Part shown: one piece after another, positions 45,824-59,671 of the stretch
Numbering within the stretch: position 1 is the first letter of the stretch
Layout of the letters: each line of letters opens with the position of its first letter
Assembly: GCA_035041965.1 (NCBI GenBank)
Contig: JAPYMA010000241.1
Span: 57,093 to 121,092, forward strand
Length of the DNA: 64,000 bases
Reading direction: 5' to 3'
DNA from: Anisakis pegreffii
Lineage: Eukaryota; Nematoda; Chromadorea; Rhabditida; Anisakidae
Notes under the pieces: generated by a model
Told to the model about the DNA's origin: nothing
Seen by the model: only the letters and a program-made list of their open reading frames with translations
The model's database searches: none
Translations under genes and position numbers: made by a program

Positions 45824-48800
45824 AGGACATTCGTAACCATCGGTGACAATGAAGAGAACATACATACAAATTAATCAATTCCTAATATTACAGATTAAAT
45901 GGAAAACAGAGTTCAATGGGCAGCAATTTGAGTCAGAATTTATTACATTTTTGCTTTGATTCCGAAAGTTGCAAACGAGATTCTCTCGTTTCTGAGGGGA
46001 CTAAATGAAACGTTTAGAGAATTTTCATTAGAATGTTATTAAAAGATATGTATTAGGGGATCACTATTGCGCCCTACTTCCATCCTAAAGGGTAACAGAA
46101 ATTTATGAATACCTTCGAAAAATGTCCGATAATGCTAGTTTACTACCCGCTAAACTTCCCAGCATACGACAATACAGTGACAATAACAATAAAAACAATG
46201 ACATAAAATAATTACAATAATATATCGCGAATATCATCAACAATCAAATTGAAAAGTACTAAAAAAATCCTCCCAGTTAAAACACACGTAATTTATAACA
46301 TACTTCGATCGACAATAATAAGTTTCACATCATTGAACAATGCACTACAGTCAGTATCTATCACTGTATTGTCATATATTCTTACTGACTGGATTACAAA
46401 CAAAGTTTGACTTACAAGTAATTAATAACACATATGAATACAATTCACAATATCAAAAATAATTTAAACAACAAAAGAATAAGGCATGCAGAAAAGTGGT
46501 CACTGACCACGACCTAATTTTATTCACTGTCCTTATGTTCAAATATAAGTGAAAATAAATGATGAAAAATGAGGGGTTGCTTAACCCAGGATCATTTATT
46601 TTTCCTAATGAAAACAAAAATGATAAGGTTGAAACTACAAACCTGGCGCATCCTCGCGCCACATTTGGTGATTGGATGATTGTCGTTGCTTTCATAATGA
46701 TGCCTTCATAATGCCATGGGATGTGTTGTGATTGATAATATATCCTGTTGCTAACGCCATCGTTCCACCACCGTGTCCGGTCATGCATCAAAATCCATCG
46801 AGATATCATCATCAGTCCACGACTCTACCAAGCGTTGAATGATGGTTTAGCGTTGACAAGATGAATCATTTTCACGAATATATCGCACTGTCTGTCATAT
46901 TATCTAAAATACTAACATCACTGTCTGTTATCACACAACTGTTTTATAGATTACATTAACAAAGAATATTCGCACGGATTCATATCAGATACATCGTACT
47001 CATAGATTTATATCAGATCAGGAGAAAATAAAAAGTCTGATTGGCAACGAGTCATTTCAAGCAAATTAAATCACCACAGAAATGGTTCAATTCCTCACCA
47101 TCCATTTGAAATGATGACTAAGGACAGTTTCGTTGAAACTGTCACATTTCGTCCGTTCAATCACATAGGGAACTGTATGCGTCTGGAACAGTATTGAATG
47201 ATTAATTCGTAGTTTTCATCAAGTTCATTTCAATACAATCCGCGCAGTTTAATACGATTATCATTGACAGGTTAGCTTCACAGGTTACCGATATTCCATA
47301 TCGAATATAGCGGGTGAATTTAAAATAGTGACAAAAAACCAATACAGTACCACTGATAATACTGTACCAAACATTAGCGTAGTTCAGCAACTAAACTGAA
47401 TTCGAAGTTTGTGTTAAGGTGATCGTTGCCAACTGCTCTCTTTAACAACTGCTGTACCCTTATTATATTTTCCTTAATCTCTGTAATCATCAACCTATCA
47501 AACAGTACGATACTTATAAACATGAGAAATTGGAAGATTACTCGAACTCAAAATATCTGTGGCACAATTCTGAATTATGCCAGAAAATGCACGAACCAAC
47601 TAAAATCACGAATAACATACACTCGCGCAGCATCACCCCACCATACAAAACAAATGACAGAAGTAAATGAATGGTGAATGAAAGTATGAATGTTATGAAC
47701 AAAGCAGTCACAGCGCACGATCTGTGTTGATCAATTTGGATGGTACTATTGACAGATCAATTAAATTAATAGAGTGCATATGCATATCAGAACGAGCTGA
47801 TCAACAAAGCATATAAATATTATTACGCCGTACTACTAGCGAGCAAATTCCGATATCAATGAAAAAAGAATTGATATTTCGCCGAAACCTTTCTCCAGGA
47901 TCTCGGAAGCTCTTTGATTCGAGAATGTGAATGAGAACGCTAACAATACTAATCGCTGAGAATCTTATCAATTGAGAGTGTTATCAGATATCGTTATTCA
48001 CAAAACCTGGCGATTTGAATGACTGCATAGATTGAATTATGAAAAAAAATTGGGTGCACTGACTCCACTAGCGAATATAGTGCGGGGCATAGATCGAAAC
48101 CCCTTGTATTATCAATGGAAAATGGAATTCTATCGAAAATGGGAAATGGAATTGGTAAATTAAATGAGTATCAAATGCAAGCAGGGGTGTAATATTTGTA
48201 ACTTAATTGAAAGTGATTTAAGCCATCATGGTGGAGTTAGATGGGCTAAAAATCGATGAACGGGTGGGGTGCTTGATAACGTTATCAGTTGAAATAGCAC
48301 TGCGATGGTTAGTAAGAAAGAAAATAGAACGGGAATATAGGAGAGAATAGGGATGCAGAGGGTTCATGAATCTCGAGTGTCATGCCTCAGATGCGAGCGT
48401 GCGTAGGTGTACACGTGCGTGTTGAAAGCATTGTAAGCATGGAACGTCGTTTGACGTTTTTTGACAGAGTGCATCCAGCACCCTATTGCGAAATTCAATG
48501 TATTGACAACACATCGGTGTAAAGAGTTTTGATCTATGATCAACTATTTGAAATAGTATTATCAAAAGGAACACAGGACTTGGAACTTTTGCGTTTGCTG
48601 AAGGTTAGACAATGAGCACATATCCTATTTTCAGTGATGATATCTGATTGTTTTTGCATGGTACTGTTCATCCGTATCATCATCAGCTTGAACCAAGACG
48701 AAACGCATGTGAAAGCACGATTGATACAATTGAGAGCTCAACACTTTTAATTTCTAAGCATTCGAATCGCTCTAATGAGCAAATCGCTTTCTAGCAATGA

Positions 48801-49372
48801 AGTACTTAGTGTCAGGATCACCATATGCAAGCTAATGGTAAATGCTGTCCAGCAGGGATTTATTTCAAATGGTATTGTTATGCATGTGACATTTACTGTA
48901 CAGTAGTTCAATACTCTTCAGTATGGTTTCATATCAACGAATGTAAATTTGCAATTGACCTATTTTTCACTTCAAGTAAATTGATTATGTTCGTAATATG
49001 AATCCGAACTCTATCCAGTTGTTGCTTAGTGTTTATTATTGGTTTATCTCTCGTTGCATGTATCACAGTTAACTGCGAGCATGCTTATTTACTGCAACTG
49101 AATTAATTTCAGTTGAAATACTTCTCGTTGTTCGATAAAGCAATTGTTAATATGCGAAGAGAGCTGTGGCACAATGTCTTTACGCATGCTATGGCTGATG
49201 AGTATTAGATTTCATCCCGTTTCCTCTTGATTTAAACTGCAGGATTACCTTATGTTAGGAAGCGTTTCAATCATTTCGAATGTTTATCAGGAGTCTGGAA
49301 GCAGTGATTCCCGATTTCGTCAACTCCTAGGATCATTCATTTATCAGTCATCCTCACTAGGATTCGTCGTCA
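45824..49372. other. Gene-poor intergenic region
   Basis: About 3.5 kb without a supportable gene. The longest open frame (46453-46812, minus, 119 codons) has no family resemblance, splice logic or plausible composition. No tRNA- or rRNA-like sequence was noticed. Confidence 0.5.
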
Positions 49373-50635
49373 ATGGAACAAGACGGCTTCGTGCTGGTAA
49401 CAAATCGACGTCGTCACAGAAAACGACGACAGCTGCAGTCTATTCCCTTTGGTAAATCTATTCCAACTGGCGATCTCAGTCAGGTTCCAGTTGAAAAAAT
49501 TGATGAGATTATCGAAGAAGCTGTCGCCAAATTACGTTTTTCTTCATTTTGGTAAATTTTGTGCTTGAATAATTTTTTTGGATGACAAAAGACTAAAAAT
49601 ATGAAAACTTCCTTCCTCAATACTCGAGTATATGAAATGGTCGCGGAATCATTTTCTTAATTCATTGAATCACAAGTGACAAAAACTTAAGTTTTTCAGT
49701 GACCAAGTGAAATTATATTTGAAACTGGCTTTGGGCGAACATCGTCATCTGTCGTGTATTGTTGCTGTGGGTATTGGAAATTTTTCTGAAAGACGATTCA
49801 ATGGTGTCTACCAAGTTGCTTTGCTGATAATTTTGATGGAACATTTCAACTGCAACAGGTGCTTATTTAGGGAACCTCATTCAACAAAATCTGAAAATGT
49901 TAGTTAGGTGCCTTATTGCTTCCATTCAATCAAAGTCTATCTCAATAGCGCATGCCGAACATTCGTTCTTACTCGATTCCAAATGTTCACAATAAAGAAA
50001 TGACACATTCTGCTAATTTAAGCTTCTAACAAAGCCAATTCTCTCCAACAAGATTTCCTTCTCTGTATTTTTTTCCAAATAACAACTCACTTAACAAAAT
50101 TGAGTGAATAGTTGATGAATTCAACACTTTCAATCAACTGAACCTTAGATACAGAGCAGAACAGAGAATTCAAAAAAATTTATCCCAGTAATTGAACATA
50201 ATCTGCCATAATTTTCAGGAATGGCTGCAATCAAGAGGAGTACAAGTCGAGGAATGTAGTGATTTGTTAGGTGAGATATTTGTGAACGGAGGGAATTGTG
50301 ATGATTTATGTCTATTTTATATGCCACACTGTGGGCATGCCTTATACAATAACGTTTTATACTCTCATCGTCAACTTTCGCTTTTGAAACAGTTGATTAT
50401 ATTCGGTAATAGTTTGAAAGATCTTCCAATCTCTAAGTACCACTCTCATGAGTTGAATGCTATTTGTGCATATCGTGCTTGTTGTGAAGCCATTCAAATG
50501 CCGTCTCTTTCAGACGCTCCGTTTGCTTTCAACGATACCTCAATACATTTTTTGCATCCCTCTCAGACGGTCGCACCAGATATTTCTGACTGTACACCCA
50601 AATATGATTTTTATGCATCCGAAATTATTTTATGA
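49373..50635 (+). CDS. SRR1-like protein (SRRD family)
   Basis: Exons 49373-49551, 49700-49898 and 50219-50635 join in phase and encode 264 aa. The N-terminus is basic (NRRRHRKRR). The second exon gives VKLYLKLALGEHRHLSCIVA, then GIGNFSERRFNGVYQVALLI, the family's GxGxF and YQLALLL blocks. The third begins EWLQSRGVQVEE, followed by LCLFYMPHCGHALYNNVLYS, the family's MPHC-x-x-x-LY signature, and LIIFGNS, its GNS block. SRR1 proteins were first described in plant red-light signalling and in animals and yeast are linked to heme metabolism and circadian regulation; the biochemical activity is not settled. The 49898 donor (GAAAAT|GTTAGT) was preferred over 49872 because only it keeps phase with exon 3. 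Confidence 0.88.
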
Positions 50636-52681
50636 AATTTTAAAATTCCACTCTCATACCTCAGTACGGGTAAGTATCTAGTTTCGAGTTGAAGTTTCGC
50701 GTTCCAAAATCGAAAGACATTGAATGTGATGAATTGAAAGGAGCTTGATGAACTGTTTGGAAATATGTAAAAGTTTTTTTCAACTAACTATCACTGAGAC
50801 GGCTCATTAAGAGTGGTTAACAAAATCACTCGTAATACTGCTCACTAATGTAGTTTAAATTGAATCGCATAATCATGTAATGTTGTAAATAAATTTTTCT
50901 GTTATGTCTAATTTTCCAAATTATGTTGAATTGTTAATATTACTGAATATTTTTCGTCAAATATATTTGAATGGAATAAATATTCGATTCCAAATTCTCT
51001 TGCACAACCATACAGCATCGACCTAAACTTTCTTATTTCAGACGTCAGGTTTGGTTGATTGAATTAAACTGAAGGAATTCGGATAGAAGTATGTATCTGA
51101 AATCACTTTCGCGTTATTATCCCGGAACTGTTTATTTGGGAACGGAGATGATGAAAACTGGAATGCTGGAAATATTTGCAGACACATTTAAGGACATTAT
51201 CTTGAGATATCTAAATTAGGATTACCACCGTTTTAAGTGCCCAATGTCAAATGTGGCACATCGTGACATCTTGCGAAATATCCAATTTCGTTATGCTTTC
51301 GAATGCGGTAATCTCCGGTCAGCTGATCACCCGTGGATGTCTTCATTTGATCTTAATAAGCACTTGGATGGTGTTATGTCGACAGTCAATTATCATCCAT
51401 TTGCCATTGAATTTTAACATGTTATAAGCAGCATGAATATCGTCTGATAAGTTCTATTGCAAGTGAACCCTGTTTAGAAAAAGTCTTATCGCTGTATGAC
51501 TTCAGTTCAATTGAGACTTTTGAATTACGCGAAAATGCCATCAGTTAAGGTTTGACGGGGGTGACAATGCCCTCAGATGGAGGATTTAATACCGAACTCC
51601 ATGTAACCGTGGGTTCGATTGACAATTATCACAAAGGAACGCAATTGACAAATATCTCAAATTTAAATTGTCATTTTTGGTTCATTGCTTTAAAAAATCT
51701 GAAAAACTAATGAATGTTAATAGTGAGATGTGCTATGATTTATTAACGTTCTATAAACATCAATTGAAAAGTTGAATTAATTCGTATGCAAAATATACGT
51801 TGGTTTGTGTGAAAAGGATTCATCCTTCTCAAGCATTTATTAGGTTATCCACTGGGTAAGGTGGTCAATTGATTCATAGTTTTTTGAGTTGTGTGGAATT
51901 CAGTTTTCGTTTTGTTTTGTTATTATCCATTTTTATATTCGGTATGAGTCAAGATAGAGTGAATTGCGAGTCATCTTACTTTAGTCATCTTTAGTCATCT
52001 TACTTAAGTCATCTTACTCGTTAATAGACTGATTTTAGTCTTTAATAGTCTTTATGTAATTGCATTGTTATTGCCGTTGATTCAATTCATTTGTCATCTT
52101 TTGAACGAAACGATAAATTTGAAATGAAATATCCCATTATATTTTGTTTCATTGACGGATGTTATGTTAATTAGGAAGTTGAACGTAGGTCGTAAATGTA
52201 GACAAAGTAAAAAGCAAAGTTTCCATCCGTCCTATATGCAGTATAGGTTTTTGGTTGTGCCAAAAATAATGTTGATGGTGTCATTTGTTTACTTGTTTCG
52301 CACTAGTCCAAGCTCTTTAAACTTACCTCATTGTTATGGTCGGTTATACGAAAAATTACGAATTGCCAGTAATGCCTTGACTATGTCGACCTGTTATTTA
52401 GCGAGAATTTCAGTTCGAATAACTGAACAAGTGCTAATGTTTTGACTATCGTTTTGTTTAAATGATAGTTGTAATTAGTTCGAAGTGATAGCTTTGCAAT
52501 TTTGCATCAGTCGTGGTTTAGCTTTAGTCGTTCGTTGAGAAGTTGAAAATTTCATTTCATTAGACGTTTTCGGTGCTAGATGAGTGAGTAGCGTTTATCA
52601 CTCATAAATTCAATCGATTTGTGGTATTTGCTATTGCAGTGTTGTTGCAAAGTAAATCTCGGATTAAACGAATCTATTAGA
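50636..52681. other. Intergenic between SRR1-like and ZnF-UBP genes
   Basis: No gene was supported. A short tandem repeat of TAGTCATCTTACT units lies near 51970-52020. A TTGCTATTGCAG acceptor-like site just before the ZnF-UBP start (about 52638) could be used for cis- or trans-splicing. Confidence 0.45.
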
Positions 52682-53370
52682 ATGAATGGAGAAGCTGCTT
52701 CAGCATCGGGAACGCACGGAAATTCTGATGCACAAATAGCACTCCACGCAGTCGTGCCACTATCAACTTGTCCGCATCTCGAAGAAGTTCGACGTTTCAA
52801 TTATTCAGTCACTTTATTGACTTTATAATATTTGATCAGTCAGCTAGTGCACCTCGTCGGAAGTGCAGATTTCCAGAATGCCAAATAATTGACTCATATA
52901 TCTCCTTGTTCAGGTTCGTCCTTTGCCAGAAGACGGCATAAGTGCGGCATCACTGTGCGCTGAATGCGCTTCATCTGATGAGAATTGGGTATGTCTGACG
53001 TGCTATGAGGTATGTTGTTTGTTGTTGAGGAGGTATACTTATTCTCTTCGTAATTATTTTTGTTACTGTCATTCTCTTCATTATTGACCTCAAATATTGT
53101 AGCAATGAGCGCGTTTTTAGTCGTACACCAAGCAAGGTGTTTTTTGATTAGTTAATTGATTTCTTCTAGGTAAACTGTGGTAGATACGTGAATGGTCACG
53201 CTGTGGTTCATTGTAATCGCAGTGGCCATTCTATGGCTTTGAGTCTCACCGACATATCGGTGTGGTGTTACAACTGCGAGAGCTATGTTCACAACGAGCT
53301 CTTAATTCCGGCAAAGAATGAGGTTCACCGTTCAAAATTTGGCGTATCTTTGCCAACGGGTGCAGAATGA
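52682..53370 (+). CDS. Standalone ZnF-UBP (ubiquitin-binding zinc finger) protein
   Basis: Exons 52682-52786, 52914-53009 and 53170-53370 encode 133 aa: a short Ala/Ser-rich leader and then a full UBP zinc finger. The ligand pattern is CPHLEEVRPLPEDG, LCAEC, WVCLTCYEVNCGRYVNGHAV, CNRSGHSMALS and VWCYNCESYVHNE, the same order as in the C-terminal finger of HDAC6 and in ubiquitin-specific proteases. Such fingers bind the free C-terminal Gly-Gly of ubiquitin, and the residues forming the pocket (CGRY, WCY) are kept. No deacetylase or protease domain was found on either side, so it is either a small ubiquitin-binding protein or the last exons of a longer gene. The frame stays open upstream to another ATG at 52619. 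The exon 1 donor is the unusual GAA|GTTCGA. Confidence 0.88.
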
Positions 53371-56300
53371 TTCAGTGTAACTCAGAATTATATCATTTAC
53401 CATACATCACCTAAAAATTTCTTCAAGTTTTAATCTGTTGACGAGTTTTATTAAGTAAAGTTTTGAAAATTTCCATTGATTTAGTTCTAATGAATCTGTG
53501 TCTACGTTGTGTGCTGTTTGAAGTTTCTGTGTTACTTTGATTTATGAAGAAATCCGGTTCGGTATCGTCCTAATAGTCTTCCCTTGTTATTCATTTACAT
53601 GCTTTAATGTATTTTTCTTGCAATTTACTCATACCGCAAGCATTGCTATAGCTTTGCTTGAAGTGCGCCTTTCATTTTTTATCTGTTCATTCTTATGTGC
53701 ACACTTCCACTGTTTCATCAATGTATAATTAATTCGAAACGAGATGTGATTTCGTTTGGGTTAATTCGAATTATTCGATGGCCATCTCATCAATACATGT
53801 TCACTTATTATTCAACTTCCACTGACAGCTGTAAATATTGTTTTGTTGAAAATTTACACAAACTTTTATCTGTATTCATCGTCTTTTATGCTTTTAGTTT
53901 CGTTTATGATATTCGCAAGTGTTTATCTGTATTTATCGCCATTTTTCCCGTATGATAATCCTCCGTTTTATTTTATCGTAAAAATTTCTCGTATACCCTG
54001 AATATCATTAATACTCTCGTGTATTGTAGCAAAAGGAAGTTATACATCCCGAGAAATCATTTATTTTCTCAAATCAATAACATGAAAATATGCACTATAT
54101 TATACTCGCCTGTAAAAAAGTTTATTGATAGCATCTACATTTTAATAATGAATTTAAATCTTTTATGAATTTGATAAATCAAATGAATAAACAGTTTTAA
54201 TATGAGCTTGTCGTATCAATTCCAACCGAATATACAACACAAGATACAATACACAGCATATTGCATCGAAGGCACAATCGTCGACGTTTCCATAAAGCCG
54301 ATTTGCAGTTTTATTGAAAGATTTTTTGTGAATTGGTACATAGTGGTTGAGTGGCTCAGTAGGCTGTTGATGTGGTGTAAACTTGGAAGAAAGACATTGA
54401 TTTGTTTATGGCGTTAAATTCGGGCAGTTAGTATACATACGCGATGGCTCAATAATCTCGGTATGGAGATAGGCTATTTAACTCGCTGATTCCTTCTGAG
54501 TTGGCTGACTGGCCTCTTTGCAATCACCCGTTGCTCAGGCTTTGCTCCCTTATAATCATCTCTGAAATCATCTTCAATATCAGCATAAACTAAGTGTTTT
54601 CTGTTCATCACTAACGAAACAACGAACAGATTGAGTTGTAAAAATCTTCAACGATGGTATAACAATAATAATCATCGTTATTCCATTCATGTATGAAAAA
54701 GATTTCGGTCGTTTCAGTAAGAAATCCCTTTAGCACATAATTTCTGAAAATGACCGAGCATTCATCTCGAAAAGATAGTGATAGAAAGACGTCACTGTAT
54801 CGAGTTGAAGGTTCATTTGCAAACATTAATGCAACTATGACGGACAAATGTGAAGAATCCATTGCTGATAAACACACACCTGTAAACGGTACGTGTGCAC
54901 ATCGGCTCTGTGCACAACTCAATTTGATTTTTTGGTATATGTATGCCGAATTTTTCGGCCCATTCACCGCGGAACACCTCCCTGAAAACTCGATACAATA
55001 AATCATTTCAGTATAGCAAGCATACCATATGCCCAATGCATTTACGGCCTTCAAGCTTATTCAGAGCTTCAGATTACTTCAAATAAGCTTATTCAATTCA
55101 GTACGTTCACTCACAATCATAATACTCTACATAACTTATTGAGGAGTTCACTTCAATGTCAAATGCGTGAAGAAATAAAACTGAATGCTCAAAACACTGC
55201 TGAGAATAACAGCAACAACAACAGTTGATAGAATATAATAGCTGAAAATACCGATTTGTTGTTTTGGTAGCAAATGGATGATTTGTGTGCCTTACTACGA
55301 GGTTATCGTGTGGCTTCATCAGCTTGCTACGATCAACTTTAACACCTTTGAATGTTTCCCTCGAAAGAGCACATAATTCATTTCATTGGTTCAATTTCTC
55401 TTTTCAGTTATTCATTATTAATCAGTATCATTCAAATCATAATTAATAATTGTGAGATGGCAGCATATAAAAACGCTTCGATTTTATGACAGTTTTATGT
55501 GATTTACCGCTAAATAATCGATGATCGAGAAAAAACTCATGAAGGTGAATAGATGCATGATTTCATACACGTTAGGCTAATATCGTTAGATAAATGGGAA
55601 GAATTTGCCGAAGAATAGGAAATTTAACGATATTTGAGTTATTGGTGATAACAACGGGGTATGTATTCATAATGAGATTGTTGTTCAGTCAAAAATTTTA
55701 ATCAGTTAATCAATCAGCCAACATGTTGCTAGTTATTGCAGCGAGATGACCATCTCTCTTGCTGATTTGATCGTTCGGTTTGTAGCCAATCACACGATCA
55801 CCTTTCTCACCTCTGAAGGTTTGCCTGAAAAGATGAGCAGATGATCATCGTCGCATCAAGTGTTCGTAAGAACCAGCTTGGATTCAGATTCAAGAGAATA
55901 CGCGTGCTTATCGTATTTCCCTAGCAGATTCACTCCCTTGCCTCATTTCATGTTTTGGATAAAATCCCCCTCCCTCCTATCCCAAAAAAGTGGATGCATT
56001 ATGTCCTCCAGAGTCTTTAATCAAGGGGATACACTTCAAGTTTGTTCACCTGCTCACTGTTGCAGCATCGAAAGGCATGGAACTCCGTCGAAAATGATCC
56101 AAATTCCTCTTGTTACGTGCATTCCGTCCAATGGAACACGCTTTTTTTGTTTCAGAGTTGGAAATTGGTGGCAAATGACCATCAGATTGCTAAAATGCGA
56201 ACAAAAAATCAAATTTGAACTAATTTCAGAGCGAGAGGAATTCACATAGAATCGTTCATCAGAATTGCATTTAGTGAATCTAGTTTGAGTGAATTTATTT

Positions 56301-58320
56301 TATACGGCGATTTGAAAATTTATTCGTTGTTGAACTATCAGTTCAGACCACCGATGAAACTCAAATAGGATGACTCTAAATTCGAAATGAAACTAAATGT
56401 AAGATGAATCTCTGAATCTGTAACATGAATGAAGAATACGAATACAAGAAGAGAAGACGTATTCCTCTGTTCCAACAGGTTTCTGTAGGAAACGACTAAG
56501 TGAATACAGCAATGATGTCTGCATGATCTTCTCTCTCAAAAAATCAGTGCTCGATATCATTTTATGGTAAGTGCTCATATATGTTCATACATGTGAATAG
56601 GCGCTTTTGTTTCTAAATGACTTGAGTCGCAAGTTTCACCAATTTGATGGAAGCAATTCTTATGAATGAATAGATTTCAAAAGGACGAAACGCATACAAT
56701 GAATGGATTAGGATAAAAAACTGATGGTATACTTTTGATGCTTGATTGTTGGTTACTTTAGCATTGAGTTGATGCGCTCGTGCAATTGATAGGGACGGTT
56801 GCAAGTCGACCGATGGAAACATTTAGTCAACCGACGACAAATGAGACTGACGTGAGGAAGTTTCCGCGAAACTGCAAAAAAACTTACCAACGCTTCGCAC
56901 ACAATTTGATCGCAAACAAATTTCATGCTTTTGCATTTTGTTCTCTAATAATCTTCCTATTTTCAAATAATCTGCCTAACAATAAAGTAAAACAATTGAG
57001 TGCAGAGCTTCTATTTCGAATGTTGGTGCTTTAAATTAACAAGTAATCCATCAAGTGAGCTTACGGTCTTCATGCACAAATCACTCAAACTCCATATGAG
57101 TTCACAGCGTTGTGAAGCAACACAATTCACATTATTTCATTTAGTTATCTCATCGAATATTTGAGAATCAACCGATCTTTCTGGCTATCAAAACTGCTGC
57201 AACGAAAATGTCGGTAGATGAAAATGACACGAAGCATCATGACAATATCATGCGAATTATATTTTGATTGCATGTTGCTCGTGCGATGAGCACAACATAT
57301 CAACGCTGTTGTGCTGTGCATATGATCAGATCCTACCAATCAGTCAGTTGAATGACATGATCTAACTTATTTGTCGTGATCACCTTTGTTTCTTTTCGAG
57401 CGCTATTAATTTTCCGACCCAGAATTACACGTTATTACCATCATCCTCACCTTTGCTTATAGGCTAACGACAAAAAATTGATCAACATTACTTAGAGAAC
57501 TTTCAAATCATTCAAAAATCAAATCTGAAAAATCTCCCACCTCTATTAAATATAATGATTTTAATCGACAACAACTCAATTGTGAGCAGTCAGTTATAGG
57601 CGATAAAACTTGTCCTCTCACTAGTGGAATGAATCTCGCTTACCCTTAACACTAACTGAACCAGCCAGTCTCAAAAATCAATCCGAATATACGTTTTCAA
57701 CAGATGGAACAAATATTCGCTCTCTACAGAATGAAATTGAAAATCAGGCATGTCAGTAATGGTTTCAGAAGGTCCTTTTAAATTGCGTGCAAACGATCCA
57801 ATAAATTAATATTTTCTTATATCTGCGATTTCATCGCCAAAAGGTGCGAAAAGAGCGTTTATAAAAAGTGGATAGTAATAACATTCAATGAACGGTCGAA
57901 TAATCAAACCCAATTGTTTCGATGAACAACGTTCCCATAGTAACAAATCGGATTTTATAATCGCTCGTGTTTCGGACTCTCTCAACTGCTTCCGTCAAAT
58001 CAAAGTGACAGCATTAACTCACGGTCTCTTCAACACCGAAATCTACATCTTTACCGAGACAAAATTCATCATTCTCGTTTTTCTATACGAATAATCAACA
58101 TTACAACAAAACTGAACAACACATTAACGTACCATAGCAAAATCACTATGTCACCATATGTACACAAAATCGCTCGAAAATTCGTATATTACTCTGAAAT
58201 TAGAGAATCATGGGAGTCCGATGACGAGAAGAAATGACTGTGTTACTGCATAAACCTTAGGACATACCCAACTTTAAAATGGTGACCCTAATGCTCCTAT
58301 ATTAATATGTGATTGAGCAA
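53371..58320. other. Long intergenic region with weak candidate exons
   Basis: About 5 kb with no recognisable family. The best candidate is the exon at 54750-54888. A 129-codon plus-strand frame at 55860-56249 is rich in Cys and Phe and has no splice support. The 147-codon minus-strand frame at 55054-54611 overlaps the candidate exon on the other strand. No tRNA-like structure was noticed. Confidence 0.45.
54750..54888 (+). CDS. Candidate first exon, unknown
   Basis: I do not recognise this gene. From the ATG the frame reads a hydrophilic, protein-like sequence (MTEHSSRKDSDRKTSLYRVE, later MTDKCEESIADKHTPVNG) to a consensus donor (AACG|GTACGT, phase 1). No downstream exon could be matched. 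It may be a chance frame, since the opposite strand is also open here. Confidence 0.25.
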
Positions 58321-59640
58321 AAACGATGCAGTGTATCGAAGTAACCATCATCAAGCTAGCATAGCAATTTCTTCACACCGTTCGATTCTGGAGAATCTTC
58401 GGATTCAGAAAAATATATATTTTGTCGGGCGATTTTGCTTACTTGAGGAGATATAGCTATTTTACTGAAGCTATCTCAATTAGCGCTGAGGTGCTCATTG
58501 ATATGCATTTGGTCGCGATAGATCAATAGGTATTATACATTAGTGTAAAAATATAGGTTTGATACGTTCAAGCCTACCATCTTCTCAGGTTTGCCCGGTT
58601 ACATATTGATGTTTACGAATCATTCGATCCAGCAGAATCTCTGCTTTCTGAGAATGAAAGCTTGGCCGAAAAATTTTGTCCTCACGAGGAGATATAGTTA
58701 TTTTACTGATGCTATAGGGGTTAGCTCATTCAAGTCTACCATACCCTCAGCTTTGACCAGTAACATATCAATTTCTTCACGTTAATCGATTGAGCAGAAT
58801 CTCTGCATTCAGAAAAATATATATTTTGTCGGGCGATTTTGCTTACTTGAGGAGATATAGCTATTTTACTGAAGCTATCTCAATTAGCGCTGAGGTGCTC
58901 ATTGATATGCATTTGGTCGCGATAGATCAATAGGTATTATACATTAGTGTAAAAATATAGGTTTGATACGTTCAAGCCTACCATCTTCTCAGGTTTGCCC
59001 GGTTACATATTGATGTTTACGAATCATTCGATCCAGCAGAATCTCTGCTTTCTGAGAATGAAAGCTTGGCCGAAAAATTTTGTCCTCACGAGGAGATATA
59101 GTTATTTTACTGATGCTATAGGGGTTAGCTCATTCAAGTCTACCATATCCTCAGCATTGACCAGTAACATACCAATTTCTTCACGCCAATCGATCGAGCA
59201 GAATCTCTGAATTTAGAAAATTTTTTTTGTCGGGCAGTTTTGCTTACATAAGGAGATATAGCTATTTTATTGAAACTGATAGAATGCATTTCAATGAGCA
59301 CCACTGCCCTAGTTGAGCTAGCTTTAACAAAATAGCTATATTTCCTCAATTAAGCAGAATCGTCCGATAAAACACATATTTTTCTGAATTCAGAGATTCT
59401 GCTCGATCGATTGATGTGAAGAAATTGATATGTTACTGGTCAAAGCTGAGGGTATGGTAGGCTTGAATGTCTTTACCGGAATAGCATAACAAAAATTAAT
59501 TTATCTCCTGGCAAAGTGGAAATTTTCAAGCCAGTATTTCATTATTAGAAAGAAGAGATTCTGTTCGATCGAACGGTGTATAAATGATGATATGTTTCCG
59601 GGCAAAGCTGAGAAGACGGTGAGCTTGAATACATCATGTT
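58321..59640. repeat. Complex repeat: 404-bp tandem dimer with inverted copies
   Basis: A 404-bp unit repeats from 58405 to 58809 and on to about 59212 with very few changes. Within it, two related monomers of about 200 bp alternate, each with GTTTGCCCGGTTACAT- or GACCAGTAACATATC-like and GAGGAGATATAG segments. After 59280 the same sequences recur in inverted orientation (for example AATAGCTATATTTCCTC and AAATTGATATGTTACTGGTC). The whole therefore resembles a palindromic, satellite-like or foldback element. No transposase frame was seen. Confidence 0.85.
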
Positions 59641-59671
59641 TGCAACTTTTGACAACTTTATGTTTGAATTT

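Noticed and set aside
46453..46812. 119-codon minus-strand frame
   Set aside because: No domain, no splice partners, and odd composition; length alone is not enough in 64 kb.
51600..51625. GGTTCGATTGA, similar to a tRNA B box
   Set aside because: No A box, acceptor stem or cloverleaf can be built around it.
54611..55054. 147-codon minus-strand frame
   Set aside because: No recognisable domain or signal, and the opposite strand is also open; neither is convincing.
55860..56249. 129-codon plus-strand frame with many Cys
   Set aside because: No regular Cys spacing of a known fold and no splice support.
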